Assembly: GCA_017407225.1 (NCBI GenBank)
Contig: JAFQWY010000047.1
Location: 56,565-120,564 of the forward strand
Source: Clostridia bacterium
Lineage (GTDB): Bacteria; Bacillota; Clostridia; Oscillospirales; CAG-272
Length of the DNA stretch: 64,000 nucleotides
Direction: 5' to 3'
The notes below the pieces were generated by a model. That model was given only the letters and a program-made list of their open reading frames with translations, did not search any database and was not told where the DNA came from. This document shows, in pieces, positions 18,251 to 27,115 of this stretch (position 1 is the stretch's first letter; each line of letters opens with the position of its first letter). The translations under genes and the position numbers were made by a program.

Positions 18251-21200
18251 ATGAAAAAAAGAGCACTGTCCTTCATTCTCGCACTGACCATGATCGCTGC
18301 ACTGGCAGTTGTGGGAATCGGCGCGGTCTCCATCGAACCGGGGCTTCAGCCCACTTCCGCACATACGAACATGACGGCGGCACCGTTCGATGAGATGCCC
18401 CGCACCTTTGATGCAGTCATTCATCTGCCCACCACGTACGCAGACCGTGCAGGCGTAATCGTAGGCAACTACTGGGGCGGCGATGCGTGCATCAGCTTCG
18501 AAATCAATGCAGGCGGTCTGCCCCGTCTGTACTATCAGGACGAAGCAAAAACCGTTTACAACCATGTATTCAACGAAGTGGATATCCGTTCCGACAAGCC
18601 CGTGCGGCTGACTCTGGTACAGGATCCCGCAGCAAAGACCATCACCTGTTACGTCAACGGCGAAGCAAAGCAGACCCTCAACTGTGCGGCAGGCCTCCCC
18701 GATGAGATCATCCCCACACAGGCACAGATGATCGGCGGCGACTTCCGTGACGGCAACGGACAGTCCTTCAAGGGCATCATTTACAAGGTAAATCTGTACT
18801 CCGATGCCCTCACCGCCGACCAGGTTGCATCCGGCACCGGTACCGGCCTCATGGCGGCATATGACTTCACCAAGGCTGATGCGGGCAAGGATCTGTCCGG
18901 CAACGGCTACGACCTCGGCGGCAAGCTGAATATCGTCGTTCCTCCCATGACCGGTCTGGTTTCCGAGGCGAACAAACCTGTCAAGACCGCATCCCCCCTC
19001 TCCGCGATGCCCAGAACCTTTGACGCCATCGTCAAGCTTCCCACCACTTACGCGGACCGTGCGGGCGTTATTATCGGCAACTACACCGACGGCAGCACAT
19101 CCGCCATCAGCTTTGAAATTCAGGCCGGCGGCGTTCCCCGTCTGTACTATCAGGAAGGCTCCGCCACCTGGAACCATCTCTTCAATGAAGTGGATATGCG
19201 TTCCGATATGCCTCTCCGCCTGACCCTTGTGCAGGATCCCGCAGCGAAAACCATCACCTGCTACATCAACGGCGAAGCAAAGCAGACCCTGAACTGCGCC
19301 GACGGTCTCCCGGACGAGATCATCACCGCTCAGGAGCAGATGATCGGCGGCGACTTCCGCGGCGGCAATGCACAGTTCTTCAAGGGCACCATCTATCAGG
19401 CTGCCATCTACTCCGATGCTCTCACCGCTGACCAGATCGCATCCGGCACCGGCACCGGTCTGCTGGCCGAATACGACTTCACCGCAGCGGCGGATCAGCA
19501 CATCGACCTGTCCGGCAACGGCTACGACCTTGCAGGAACTCTGAACATCCTCGATCCCGATGCATATGTGGAACCCGAAATCAACGAAGGTATGACCTTT
19601 GATGCAGCCGCGCTGTACCAGACAAACGAAGACGGCTACACCGATGCTCCCTACACCTACTCTGCTTGGGTATATCTGTCCAAGACTGTCAGCGGACGCG
19701 GCGGCGTTATCATCGGCAACTATCAGGGCGGCGGCGTACCCTGCGTCAGCATCGAAATCTCCGATGCGGGTGTTCCCAGATTCTATCACATCAACCTGAG
19801 CGGCTCCGTCACTGACCTGAAATTCGCGGATGCCGATCTGCGTACCGGAGATTGGGCACATCTGGCATTCACCGTAACCGATGTTGTTGCCTGCTACGTC
19901 AACGGTGAACTGGTCGGCGAAAAGCCCCTGGGCGAATTTGAAACGCTCGCAACCGAAATGACCATCGGCATCGGCGGCGACCTCCGCGGCGGCAATGCAC
20001 AGTTCTTCAAGGGCAAGATCCGTGAAATCGCTCTGTTCGAAGACGCACTGACTCCTCTTGAAATCGATACTCTTTACAAAAAAGGCGCAGCTGCTGTGAG
20101 CAAGGATCTGGTAGCACACTACGATCTGACAAATGCTGAAGCCGGCAAGGATATCGAAGACCTCTCCGGCAACGGTTATACCGCTTTCGCAGACCCCAGA
20201 TTCTTCACCGATAAGGATCCCGTAGGCGAATATGCATACTCCTTCGCATTCATCGGCGACACCCAGAATCTGAACGAAAAATTCCCCGATGATTTCACAA
20301 AGATTTACGACTGGCTGGCAGCCAACAAGGATGCAAAGAAAATCCAGCACGTATTCGGTCTGGGCGACATCACCAACAGCGACACCGACAAGGAATGGAA
20401 GACCGCTCTGGACGGCATCTCCAAGCTGGACGGCGTAATCCCATACTCTCTGGTGCGCGGCAACCACGACTCCACGGCACAGTTCACCAAGACCTTCGGC
20501 ACCGATGTTTACAAGAATCAGTTTGAAGGCTTCTACAACGACACGCTGGCAAATTCCTGGCGCACCTTCAAGGCAGGCAGTGTGGATTACCTCTTCATCA
20601 CCCTCGACTACGGTGCAGACGATGATGTTCTGAACTGGGCATCCGATGTAATCGCATCCCACCCGGATCACAAGGTTATCATTACCACCCACTGCTACCT
20701 CTTCCACGACGGCACCACCCTTGATGAAGGCGACATTTGTCCTCCCTCCACCTCCGGCGGTACCAACAACGGCGACCATATGTGGGACAAGCTGATCTCC
20801 AAGCACGCCAACATCGTTCTGGTTGTCAGCGGTCACGACCCGTGGGACACCATCGTAAAGAAGCAGACAAAGGGTGACAACGGCAATACCGTTACCCAGG
20901 TTCTCATCGACCCTCAGACCGTCGAACTTGGCGGCGCAATGGGTATGGTGGCAATGTTCTACTTCTCCGAAGACGGCAGTGAAATCGAAGTGGAATACTA
21001 TTCCACCGTTCGCGAAAAGTTCTTCATGCTGGAAAACCAGTTCAAGATGACCATTCCTCCCATAGAAGTCAAGCCCGCGGAAACCGAACCTGCCGAGACC
21101 GCAGCTCCCGAAACCGAAGCGGCTGACACCGATGCTCCCGCAGCAGACACTCCTGCCGAAACTTCCGCTCCTGCTGAAACCGATGCTCCCGCAGTATCCG

Positions 21201-21307
21201 CTCCCAAGGAAAGCGGCAATACCGGCATCATCATCGGCGTAATCGCAGCAGTTGTCGTCATCGGCGGCGCGGCAGGCGTCATTATCGCAAAGAAAAAGAA
21301 GGGCTGA
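18251..21307 (+). CDS. Membrane-anchored metallophosphoesterase with three N-terminal LamG-like domains
   Basis: A 1018-residue surface protein. Residues 1-25 form a signal peptide. Three LamG-like modules fill ~28-240, ~245-440 and ~445-640, sharing segments such as LVQDPAAKTITCYVNGEA. Residues ~650-920 are a calcineurin-like phosphoesterase (FIGDTQ, GLGDITN, VRGNHDS, THCYLF, SGHDP). An ET/AP-rich linker and a C-terminal helix (NTGIIIGVIAAVVVIGG) with a KKKKG tail anchor it. The last metal motif reads GHD rather than the usual GHxH, as in some family members. AAAAGGAG precedes the ATG at 18251. It has the parts of the 7342 gene in reverse order and with a different anchor. Confidence 0.83.
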   Translation: MKKRALSFILALTMIAALAVVGIGAVSIEPGLQPTSAHTNMTAAPFDEMPRTFDAVIHLPTTYADRAGVIVGNYWGGDACISFEINAGGLPRLYYQDEAKTVYNHVFNEVDIRSDKPVRLTLVQDPAAKTITCYVNGEAKQTLNCAAGLPDEIIPTQAQMIGGDFRDGNGQSFKGIIYKVNLYSDALTADQVASGTGTGLMAAYDFTKADAGKDLSGNGYDLGGKLNIVVPPMTGLVSEANKPVKTASPLSAMPRTFDAIVKLPTTYADRAGVIIGNYTDGSTSAISFEIQAGGVPRLYYQEGSATWNHLFNEVDMRSDMPLRLTLVQDPAAKTITCYINGEAKQTLNCADGLPDEIITAQEQMIGGDFRGGNAQFFKGTIYQAAIYSDALTADQIASGTGTGLLAEYDFTAAADQHIDLSGNGYDLAGTLNILDPDAYVEPEINEGMTFDAAALYQTNEDGYTDAPYTYSAWVYLSKTVSGRGGVIIGNYQGGGVPCVSIEISDAGVPRFYHINLSGSVTDLKFADADLRTGDWAHLAFTVTDVVACYVNGELVGEKPLGEFETLATEMTIGIGGDLRGGNAQFFKGKIREIALFEDALTPLEIDTLYKKGAAAVSKDLVAHYDLTNAEAGKDIEDLSGNGYTAFADPRFFTDKDPVGEYAYSFAFIGDTQNLNEKFPDDFTKIYDWLAANKDAKKIQHVFGLGDITNSDTDKEWKTALDGISKLDGVIPYSLVRGNHDSTAQFTKTFGTDVYKNQFEGFYNDTLANSWRTFKAGSVDYLFITLDYGADDDVLNWASDVIASHPDHKVIITTHCYLFHDGTTLDEGDICPPSTSGGTNNGDHMWDKLISKHANIVLVVSGHDPWDTIVKKQTKGDNGNTVTQVLIDPQTVELGGAMGMVAMFYFSEDGSEIEVEYYSTVREKFFMLENQFKMTIPPIEVKPAETEPAETAAPETEAADTDAPAADTPAETSAPAETDAPAVSAPKESGNTGIIIGVIAAVVVIGGAAGVIIAKKKKG

Positions 21308-21323
21308 TCCCTTCCGCAGCAGA

Positions 21324-21369
21324 AACGCACGGATCTCGTAATCTTACGGGAACCGTGCGTTCTCTTTTT
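21324..21369. terminator. Terminator between convergent genes
   Basis: AACGCACGG (21324-21332) pairs with CCGTGCGTT (21353-21361), with an inner CGTAA/TTACG pairing. TCTCTTTTT follows on the plus strand. On the minus strand the tail is weaker. Confidence 0.75.
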
Positions 21370-21374
21370 GTTTG

Positions 21375-22511
21375 TCAGCAGAATACGTCATCCAGGAAGC
21401 AGGGTTCGTAACCGTTTTCCGCAGCCCATCCTACCGCTGTGAAGATCTTCTTCCGGTAGTCTTCCTGATAGTACCGGTACTTCGGGTAGAAATACTGCTC
21501 ATGGGTTACAAAATTCATCGTTCCTGCCTCATGGGGACATTCGTTTTTCAGATAATCCAGACGGGGTCTGATTTCATCCGCCCCAAACTGGTCGATCACC
21601 ATCTTGTCCTTTGAGAAAATGATGTCCTCCTCATTGTCCACCCAGAAATCCCGTCCGCAGCAGTGTGCGTTCTGCTCCCGGTTCAGGTAGTAGGCAATGG
21701 ACGGGCATCCGTTTTCCGTAGTGTAGTAGCCCACCAGACACCGGATTCCCACCGAACGCAGCGCTCTTGCACCTTCCAGAGTGGTTTCGGCGAAATGCAG
21801 ACCGTTGACGCTGGTGTTCACCTCCGGTCCCGCAAACCGCAGAATCTGGTTCGTCACCTGATGATAGTCATGCAGCAGCTCCGAGTAGGGCGCGTGCTGA
21901 TAAATGTGGTTGGGATCGTTGGCACGGGCATGGAAAGTGAACTTCAGCCATTCGCTGTTGGCTATGAATTCCTCCCGGAATTTGTCCGGCACCTGATCCA
22001 GTGTGAACGTCCGGGTTTCGTCGGTGTAGTAGATATTCATATGCACCTTGGTGCCGTACTCCCCGTGGAGATCCCGGAACAGCCCGAAAAACGGCACCTG
22101 AAAGATGGATGAAATTTCGTCGGCGCGCTCGGTCAGCTCCATCATGGACCACACGATGTCGTCAATGGCAAGACGGTATTTCCGGTAGGCTTCCTTGAAT
22201 CGCCAAACCCGGATCACCGCCTCCGCACCGAACGCACGGGCATCCAGCGTTGTCCGTACGCCGTCCAAAGGCACCTTCACGGTGTACACCGCATCGCAGG
22301 CGGTATCGATTTCGTCCCGTCCGGGGTTCATCACCCGCTCCGCCTTCCGCTCGTTCACGGTTACGTCAATATCCTTGCCGCCCACAATTCCGGAAACCAG
22401 AAGCCGCACCGGAATCCACAGCCGCTCGCCGTACAATGGCTCCGTGATCAGCTCACCGTCATCGGTCGTCAGCACATCCCCGTCGATGGGAAAGAGAAAT
22501 CTGATTTTCAT
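21375..22511 (-). CDS. Unrecognised 378-residue protein, possibly polysaccharide-deacetylase-like fold
   Basis: No family was recognised with confidence. There is no signal peptide. Residues 1-110 look like a beta-rich domain (IRFLFPIDGDVLTTDDGEL). Residues ~110-378 contain KVHMNIYYTDETRTF, LKFTFHARAN, the pattern H-x2-V-x-N-x-I-x-R-F, TMNFVTHEQYFYPKY and a terminal CFLDDVFC. Conserved-looking His/Asp/Glu in such positions recall NodB-type deacetylase or related beta/alpha barrels, but this is a fold-level guess. It is the last gene of a leftward operon with alpha-galactosidase, aldo/keto reductase and msrA, 18 bases after msrA, which suggests a role in sugar or surface-polymer handling. Confidence 0.5.
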   Translation of the reverse strand: MKIRFLFPIDGDVLTTDDGELITEPLYGERLWIPVRLLVSGIVGGKDIDVTVNERKAERVMNPGRDEIDTACDAVYTVKVPLDGVRTTLDARAFGAEAVIRVWRFKEAYRKYRLAIDDIVWSMMELTERADEISSIFQVPFFGLFRDLHGEYGTKVHMNIYYTDETRTFTLDQVPDKFREEFIANSEWLKFTFHARANDPNHIYQHAPYSELLHDYHQVTNQILRFAGPEVNTSVNGLHFAETTLEGARALRSVGIRCLVGYYTTENGCPSIAYYLNREQNAHCCGRDFWVDNEEDIIFSKDKMVIDQFGADEIRPRLDYLKNECPHEAGTMNFVTHEQYFYPKYRYYQEDYRKKIFTAVGWAAENGYEPCFLDDVFC

Positions 22512-22529
22512 GTTGTCGTCCCCTGTCTG

Positions 22530-23108
22530 TCAGTCTCTGTCAGCCGCAGTTTTTGCACGGATCACCTCAGCGGCAGGCTTTGTGTATTCCTCCGCCTCAA
22601 TGTGCAGACCTGCGAACAGCTTCATTTCCGCCCACGGAATGTGGCAGTATCCGCCGGGGTTCTTTTCCAGATAATTCTGATGATACTCTTCGGCGGAGAA
22701 GAAATTCTTCAGAGGTCCGATCTCCACAAAAAACGGTGCTCCGCTGCTCTTCTCGATTTCCGCAATCCGCTCCGCCGTTTCCCGGGATTTCTCATCCGTA
22801 TAATAGATTCCGGTCTGATACTGGGTACCGATATCCGCTCCCTGCCGGTTCTGCACGGTCGGATCAATCACGTAGAAATACGCCATCAGAATGGCTTCCA
22901 GACTCACCTGTGCGGCATCGTATTCCACACGCACCGTCTCACGGAATCCGGTTTTTCCGGTGCAGACCGTTTTATAGTCCGCGTCTTCCTCGCCGGTGCC
23001 GTTGGCGTATCCGCTCCGGGCATCGATGACACCGGGAATGGACTGCATCAGGTGCTCGATTCCCCAGAAGCAGCCCCCGGCCAGATAAATCACATTTGTT
23101 TTTTCCAT
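22530..23108 (-). CDS. msrA: Peptide-methionine (S)-S-oxide reductase MsrA
   Basis: A 192-residue enzyme that reduces methionine-S-sulfoxide in proteins. The catalytic GGCFWG sits at residues 10-15, and the family segments GYANG, QNRQGADIGTQYQ and YHQNYLEKNP follow. A GYCH cysteine late in the protein can act as resolving cysteine. There is no fused MsrB. AGGAG lies upstream of the ATG at 23108; the longer frame has no better site. It sits between an aldo/keto reductase and the unrecognised 378-residue gene. Confidence 0.95.
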   Translation of the reverse strand: MEKTNVIYLAGGCFWGIEHLMQSIPGVIDARSGYANGTGEEDADYKTVCTGKTGFRETVRVEYDAAQVSLEAILMAYFYVIDPTVQNRQGADIGTQYQTGIYYTDEKSRETAERIAEIEKSSGAPFFVEIGPLKNFFSAEEYHQNYLEKNPGGYCHIPWAEMKLFAGLHIEAEEYTKPAAEVIRAKTAADRD

Positions 23109-23134
23109 ATTCAGCATCTCCTGTTGTTTCTGTG

Positions 23135-24049
23135 TTACGGCAGGCAGTGTCCGGCGGCGCGGTAGATTTCGTACCATTCCGTCCGGGACAGGGTCACGTC
23201 CGCCGCTTTGCAGACATCACTCAGATGATCGGGATTCATGGTGCCGGCGATCAGCTGCATATTTGCGGGATGACGGAGGATCCATGCAGCCGCAGTACCC
23301 GTTTTGGACAGACCGTATCTGTCCCCGATTTCCGCCAGTTTCGCGTTGAGTTCCGGGAAATCCTTGTTATCGACGAAATTGCCGCCGAAGAATCCGTGCT
23401 GGAAGGGGGACCATGTCTGGATGGTAATCTTTCTGATGCGGCTGTACTCCAGAAATCCGCCGTCATGCATCACGGAGTCGGCATTCTTCATGTTTACGTT
23501 CATACCCGATGTGACCATACCGGCTTCGGTGACGGAGAACTGCAGCTGGTTCACCTTGAGAGGCTGTCTGACCGCTGTTTTCAGCAGCTCAATCTGCATG
23601 GCGTTGTGATTGGAAACGCCGAACTGCCGTACTTTGCCTGCGGATTCCAGCTCATCGAACGCTTCCGCCACTTCTTCCGGTTCCATCAGAGTATCGGGAC
23701 GGTGCAGAAGCAGAAAATCCACACAGTCAACGCCCAGCCGCTTCAGGCTTCCCTCCACGGCACTGAGAATGTGCTCCTTTGAAAAATCGTACTGTCCGTT
23801 CCGGATGGCGCACTTGGTCTGAATGATGATCTTATCCCGCACACCGGCATGGCGCTTCAGATATTCGCCGAACAGAACTTCCGACTGTCCGCCGCCGTAA
23901 ATGTCCGCGTGGTCGAAGAAATTGATCCCGTTTTCCAGGGCACAGTCCATAATGGCATCCACGCGCTTTTCATCCAGTCCCGCCATTCTCATGCATCCGA
24001 GAGAAACCGCGGACGCCGCCGGTGCTGTGCCGATATTCAGATATTTCAT
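23135..24049 (-). CDS. Aldo/keto reductase
   Basis: A 304-residue NADPH-dependent (beta/alpha)8 oxidoreductase. The catalytic tetrad is visible: Asp and Tyr in FFDHADIYGGG, Lys in IIQTKC, His in LLLHRPD. The order and the VSLGCMRMAGL start resemble the YdhF-like subgroup. The C-terminal NADP region includes AAWILRHPANMQLIAGTMNPD. AGGAG precedes the ATG. It lies 52 bases after the alpha-galactosidase and 26 before msrA, within one leftward operon. Its physiological carbonyl substrate is unknown. Confidence 0.92.
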   Translation of the reverse strand: MKYLNIGTAPAASAVSLGCMRMAGLDEKRVDAIMDCALENGINFFDHADIYGGGQSEVLFGEYLKRHAGVRDKIIIQTKCAIRNGQYDFSKEHILSAVEGSLKRLGVDCVDFLLLHRPDTLMEPEEVAEAFDELESAGKVRQFGVSNHNAMQIELLKTAVRQPLKVNQLQFSVTEAGMVTSGMNVNMKNADSVMHDGGFLEYSRIRKITIQTWSPFQHGFFGGNFVDNKDFPELNAKLAEIGDRYGLSKTGTAAAWILRHPANMQLIAGTMNPDHLSDVCKAADVTLSRTEWYEIYRAAGHCLP

Positions 24050-24101
24050 AAGTTATCTCCTGTCTGTTTTTTACTGTGTTTGTCTCTTTTCCGGTCTCCG
24101 G

Positions 24102-25859
24102 TTATGCTCTCCGGCAGATCAGCACTTTTGCGCTGTGAGGTGCGAATCCGGCAAATACGATTTCATTCTCCGCAATGCCCATATCGGTGTCGTCAAAGAG
24201 ATCGTATACCGTGAATCTTCCGTCAAGGGATACGCGGATCTCCTTCTCTTCATCACTGAAGTTGAAGAGACAGATCATCGTTTTCCCGTCATCAATGACC
24301 GCTCTGCCCACCGTGAAGCTGTCGTCGTCAAACTCCGCCGCTGCCGGTACGGGGGGAAGCAGTTTTCTGAGAAGTGCAATGTTTTCTTCACGCAGTGCGG
24401 AAATATCATCGCTGGACAGCACCATCCCGCCGGACGCCATGGTATATGCCGCATTGAACAGAAACTCGTTCCGGGTAACGGGGCCTTCCACCCGGGTTTC
24501 CCGTCCGTCCGGATCGGTCACGCGAATCATCTTGTTCTGCAGAAGGACGGTATCCGGGTCGTTGATCCAGAGATTGCCGTTCTGCCAGTTTCTGGGGAAG
24601 CATTCTCTGGCAAGATGGGTGAAGCGATCCCATTTTCTGGTGTTGTCGTTCGTGATCCGCATTCCGTGAACCGCGCCGATGGAGGGCCACATGGGAGCGT
24701 TGCATCCGAGGATGAAGCTGTCGCTGCCCGCCGCTTCCGCGATGGCTTCCATGCCGATCCGATAGGCTTCCACACTGGTTTTGGTGTCGTCGTACCGGTG
24801 ACCGAAGGGCATGGCTCCCCACATATTGGCGTCCAGCTTGTAGTATGTCACCTTCCACTCCTCGTGCATGGTTCTGAATACGTTTTTCAGATGTGCCAGT
24901 GCTTCGGGATGGGTGGGATCCAGCATGTACCAGGGTCCGCACCGCCAGCCGCCGAAGGTCACATCCGCCGAGCAGAGGGGACTGCCGTCCTCATCCTTCA
25001 CGAACCACTCGGGATGTTCCGTGAAAACTCTGGAATTCTTCTCCGCAATGAACGGTGCCACCCACATGGCAGGCTCGAATCCCTGGGATTTGATGTCAAG
25101 GCAGACCTGCTTCACGCCGCCTTCGAATTTGTCCGTGCAGTCCAGCCAGTCGCCCATATGCGCCTGATATCCGTCGTCGATCTGGATGTATTTCAGATCC
25201 AGATTGTGCCGCTTCAGTGCCGCCAGATTGTCGTAAATGTTCTGCGCGGTCACATTTGCGCCGTAGACCAGCCAGGAGCACCATCCTGTGGGAATCTCCG
25301 GGAAAGCAAGCCGGGGATGGTTCTGTCCGATGGCGGCGGCAAAATTCTTCAGGACTGTGTTTTTCTCGTCCTGCTCAATATAGATCTGCTCCAGCCGGAT
25401 GCTCTCCCCTGCCGCCAATGTGATGTTCTCGCAGTTGACCGCAATCTGAAGCGTCTCTTCATTGAACCGGATGCAGCCGACAAACCGGAAGCAGGATGCA
25501 AATCCGATCAGGACGGAATCCTCTCCGTCCGGTGAGAAGACTGCCATATTGTAAACCTGATGCATATCATCGGGCTTTTTGAGTCTGTAATGGGTATAGT
25601 CGCTGTAGGATGCCGTCATTCTGCAGTCCGCGACGGTTCCGCCGTACTGAGCCAGCTTGCTGTAGCCCTCGCCGTATACCTTTGTATCGGGTACAAAGGG
25701 CATATCTGCGGTGAACAGCGTGAGATCCCCCACCCTGCATGAAGTTCCGGCAGTATTCGTCAGGGTCAGATCCGCCAGACAACCTTTCATCCGGCAGTCA
25801 AGCCGCAGCCCTCCTCCGGGATTTGTATTTAGTTTCAGACGTCCGATCAGTTCGGTCAT
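24102..25859 (-). CDS. GH36-family alpha-galactosidase-like glycoside hydrolase
   Basis: A 585-residue cytoplasmic enzyme resembling GH36/GH31-clan alpha-galactosidases. The N-terminal beta-sandwich (1-170) precedes a barrel carrying YIQIDDGYQ, MWVAPFIAE, the nucleophile motif YYKLDANMWG and an acid/base candidate in LWINDPDT. A C-terminal beta domain follows (FTVYDLFDDTD). It would cleave alpha-galactosyl groups of raffinose- or galactomannan-type oligosaccharides. AAAGGAG lies ahead of the ATG at 25859; the longer frame starts upstream of the predicted transcription start and was rejected. First gene of a four-gene operon. Confidence 0.85.
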   Translation of the reverse strand: MTELIGRLKLNTNPGGGLRLDCRMKGCLADLTLTNTAGTSCRVGDLTLFTADMPFVPDTKVYGEGYSKLAQYGGTVADCRMTASYSDYTHYRLKKPDDMHQVYNMAVFSPDGEDSVLIGFASCFRFVGCIRFNEETLQIAVNCENITLAAGESIRLEQIYIEQDEKNTVLKNFAAAIGQNHPRLAFPEIPTGWCSWLVYGANVTAQNIYDNLAALKRHNLDLKYIQIDDGYQAHMGDWLDCTDKFEGGVKQVCLDIKSQGFEPAMWVAPFIAEKNSRVFTEHPEWFVKDEDGSPLCSADVTFGGWRCGPWYMLDPTHPEALAHLKNVFRTMHEEWKVTYYKLDANMWGAMPFGHRYDDTKTSVEAYRIGMEAIAEAAGSDSFILGCNAPMWPSIGAVHGMRITNDNTRKWDRFTHLARECFPRNWQNGNLWINDPDTVLLQNKMIRVTDPDGRETRVEGPVTRNEFLFNAAYTMASGGMVLSSDDISALREENIALLRKLLPPVPAAAEFDDDSFTVGRAVIDDGKTMICLFNFSDEEKEIRVSLDGRFTVYDLFDDTDMGIAENEIVFAGFAPHSAKVLICRRA

Positions 25860-25905
25860 AGGCAATTCTCCTTTCGGCTTTCCATTCGATTTAGATTCTA
25901 TAAGA

Positions 25906-25934
25906 ATTTTATCACAGCCATCCCTCCCGCACAA
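25906..25934 (-). promoter_or_regulatory. Promoter of the alpha-galactosidase operon
   Basis: Minus strand TTGTGC (25934-25929), 17 bases ending CTGTGA, then TAAAAT (25911-25906). The divergent promoter at 26069 has the same CTGTGATAAAAT box. The 25860-26160 gap otherwise shows nothing recognisable. Confidence 0.55.
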
Positions 25935-26068
25935 TGCACACAGCCCACAATCCTCTCGGCCTTATTTTGTGAATCCTGCACAATTCAAAAAATCCGTCCA
26001 ACCATCCGCGAAATTCTTCCGGAACTCCGCTCTAACCAAAAATTCCCTGCAAATTCGTGAATTGAGTA

Positions 26069-26097
26069 TTGCAAATCCATGGGAACTGTGATAAAAT
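26069..26097 (+). promoter_or_regulatory. Promoter of the cohesin-like protein gene
   Basis: TTGCAA (26069-26074), 17 bases ending CTGTGA, TAAAAT (26092-26097). Confidence 0.7.
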
Positions 26098-26160
26098 GAT
26101 AACAGAATACGTATCATGCGGTATTTGTATACCGGTATATTCCGATAAGGAGAATAAAGA

Positions 26161-26955
26161 ATGAAAATCAAGATTATTGCAGCTGTTCTGACGGTTCTTG
26201 CTCTGGCAGCGCTGATTCCCGTTATGGCCGGCGTGGAAGATTCCGATGCTCCCGCCATCGTAATCGATTCCAAAGAAGTTTCCGCAGAAGTGGGCGAAAC
26301 TGTCAGCGTCAATGTGGGTATTGTCAACAACCCCGGTGTTGTTACCCTGACTCTTCCCGTGATCTGGGATACCGAAGTACTGGAGCTGACCGGCATCACC
26401 AACACCTACACCATTCTGGCTGAAACCGAAGAATGCAACGGCTGGCTGGGCACCGATGACTATGAATACGCGCAGTCAAACGGCGTGTATTATCTGGCAT
26501 GGGACAATGACCTGGCAGTGGAAAACTTCAGCGGAGACGGTATCCTCTGCACCATGGTATTTGAAATCAAAAAGGAATTTACCGAAACCGCGGTCAATGT
26601 GGTAATGGAATCGGGCGAAACCATTCTTCCCATCTCTAATATCATGAACTTCGACATGGATGATCTCCAGGACGATTTCACCTACGTGGAAGGCGTTCTT
26701 ACCGCAGGCGGTTCCGAAGCGGATACCGTAACCGTTCAGGGTACCGTAACCAGCTTCAAGGACAACGATGCCGACATCACCATCGAAATGTTCCGCGAAG
26801 GCAACACCACCGGCACTCCCGATTATTCCACTACCGTGAAGGGCAACAGCGCCTCCTACTCTATCTCCGGCGTAACCCCCGGCAATTACATCATCCGGAT
26901 CAGCAAGCCCAATCACGTAACCCGTGAATACAGCGTAACGGTATACGCACAGTAA
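26161..26955 (+). CDS. Secreted cohesin-like protein with C-terminal regulatory-like domain
   Basis: A 264-residue secreted protein. Residues 1-21 form a signal peptide (VMA end). Residues ~30-185 match the layout of cohesin domains: a start like VSAEVGETVSVNVGIVNNPG, a VIWDTEVLELTG strand, FSGDGILCTMVFEI, and a late FTYVEGVLTAG strand. Residues ~190-264 form a beta-sandwich ending GNYIIRISKPNHVTREYSV, shared with the 1852 gene. Cohesins bind dockerins on secreted enzymes; no dockerin was found in this window. There is no anchor, so it may be a free adaptor. AAGGAG precedes the ATG, and it is monocistronic. Confidence 0.8.
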   Translation: MKIKIIAAVLTVLALAALIPVMAGVEDSDAPAIVIDSKEVSAEVGETVSVNVGIVNNPGVVTLTLPVIWDTEVLELTGITNTYTILAETEECNGWLGTDDYEYAQSNGVYYLAWDNDLAVENFSGDGILCTMVFEIKKEFTETAVNVVMESGETILPISNIMNFDMDDLQDDFTYVEGVLTAGGSEADTVTVQGTVTSFKDNDADITIEMFREGNTTGTPDYSTTVKGNSASYSISGVTPGNYIIRISKPNHVTREYSVTVYAQ

Positions 26956-26982
26956 CCGGGTTTCCCGCAGAATACAAATCAG

Positions 26983-27015
26983 AAAGGAGCATTTCCTGCG
27001 ATCTGCTCCTTTTTG
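26983..27015 (+). terminator. Terminator of the cohesin-like gene
   Basis: AAAGGAGCA (26983-26991) pairs with TGCTCCTTT (27004-27012), followed by T residues. Confidence 0.8.
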
Positions 27016-27115
27016 TTTTCAAGAATATATGGTTATCCCTGCGGAATAAACGATTCCGGAAATAACAACAGAAATAACAAAAACAAAAATCACCACGGCG
27101 AGGAAACAGTAAGTC

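Noticed and set aside
18215-20836. 873-codon open frame on the minus strand
   Set aside because: Antisense shadow of the second metallophosphoesterase; repetitive composition follows the LamG repeats.
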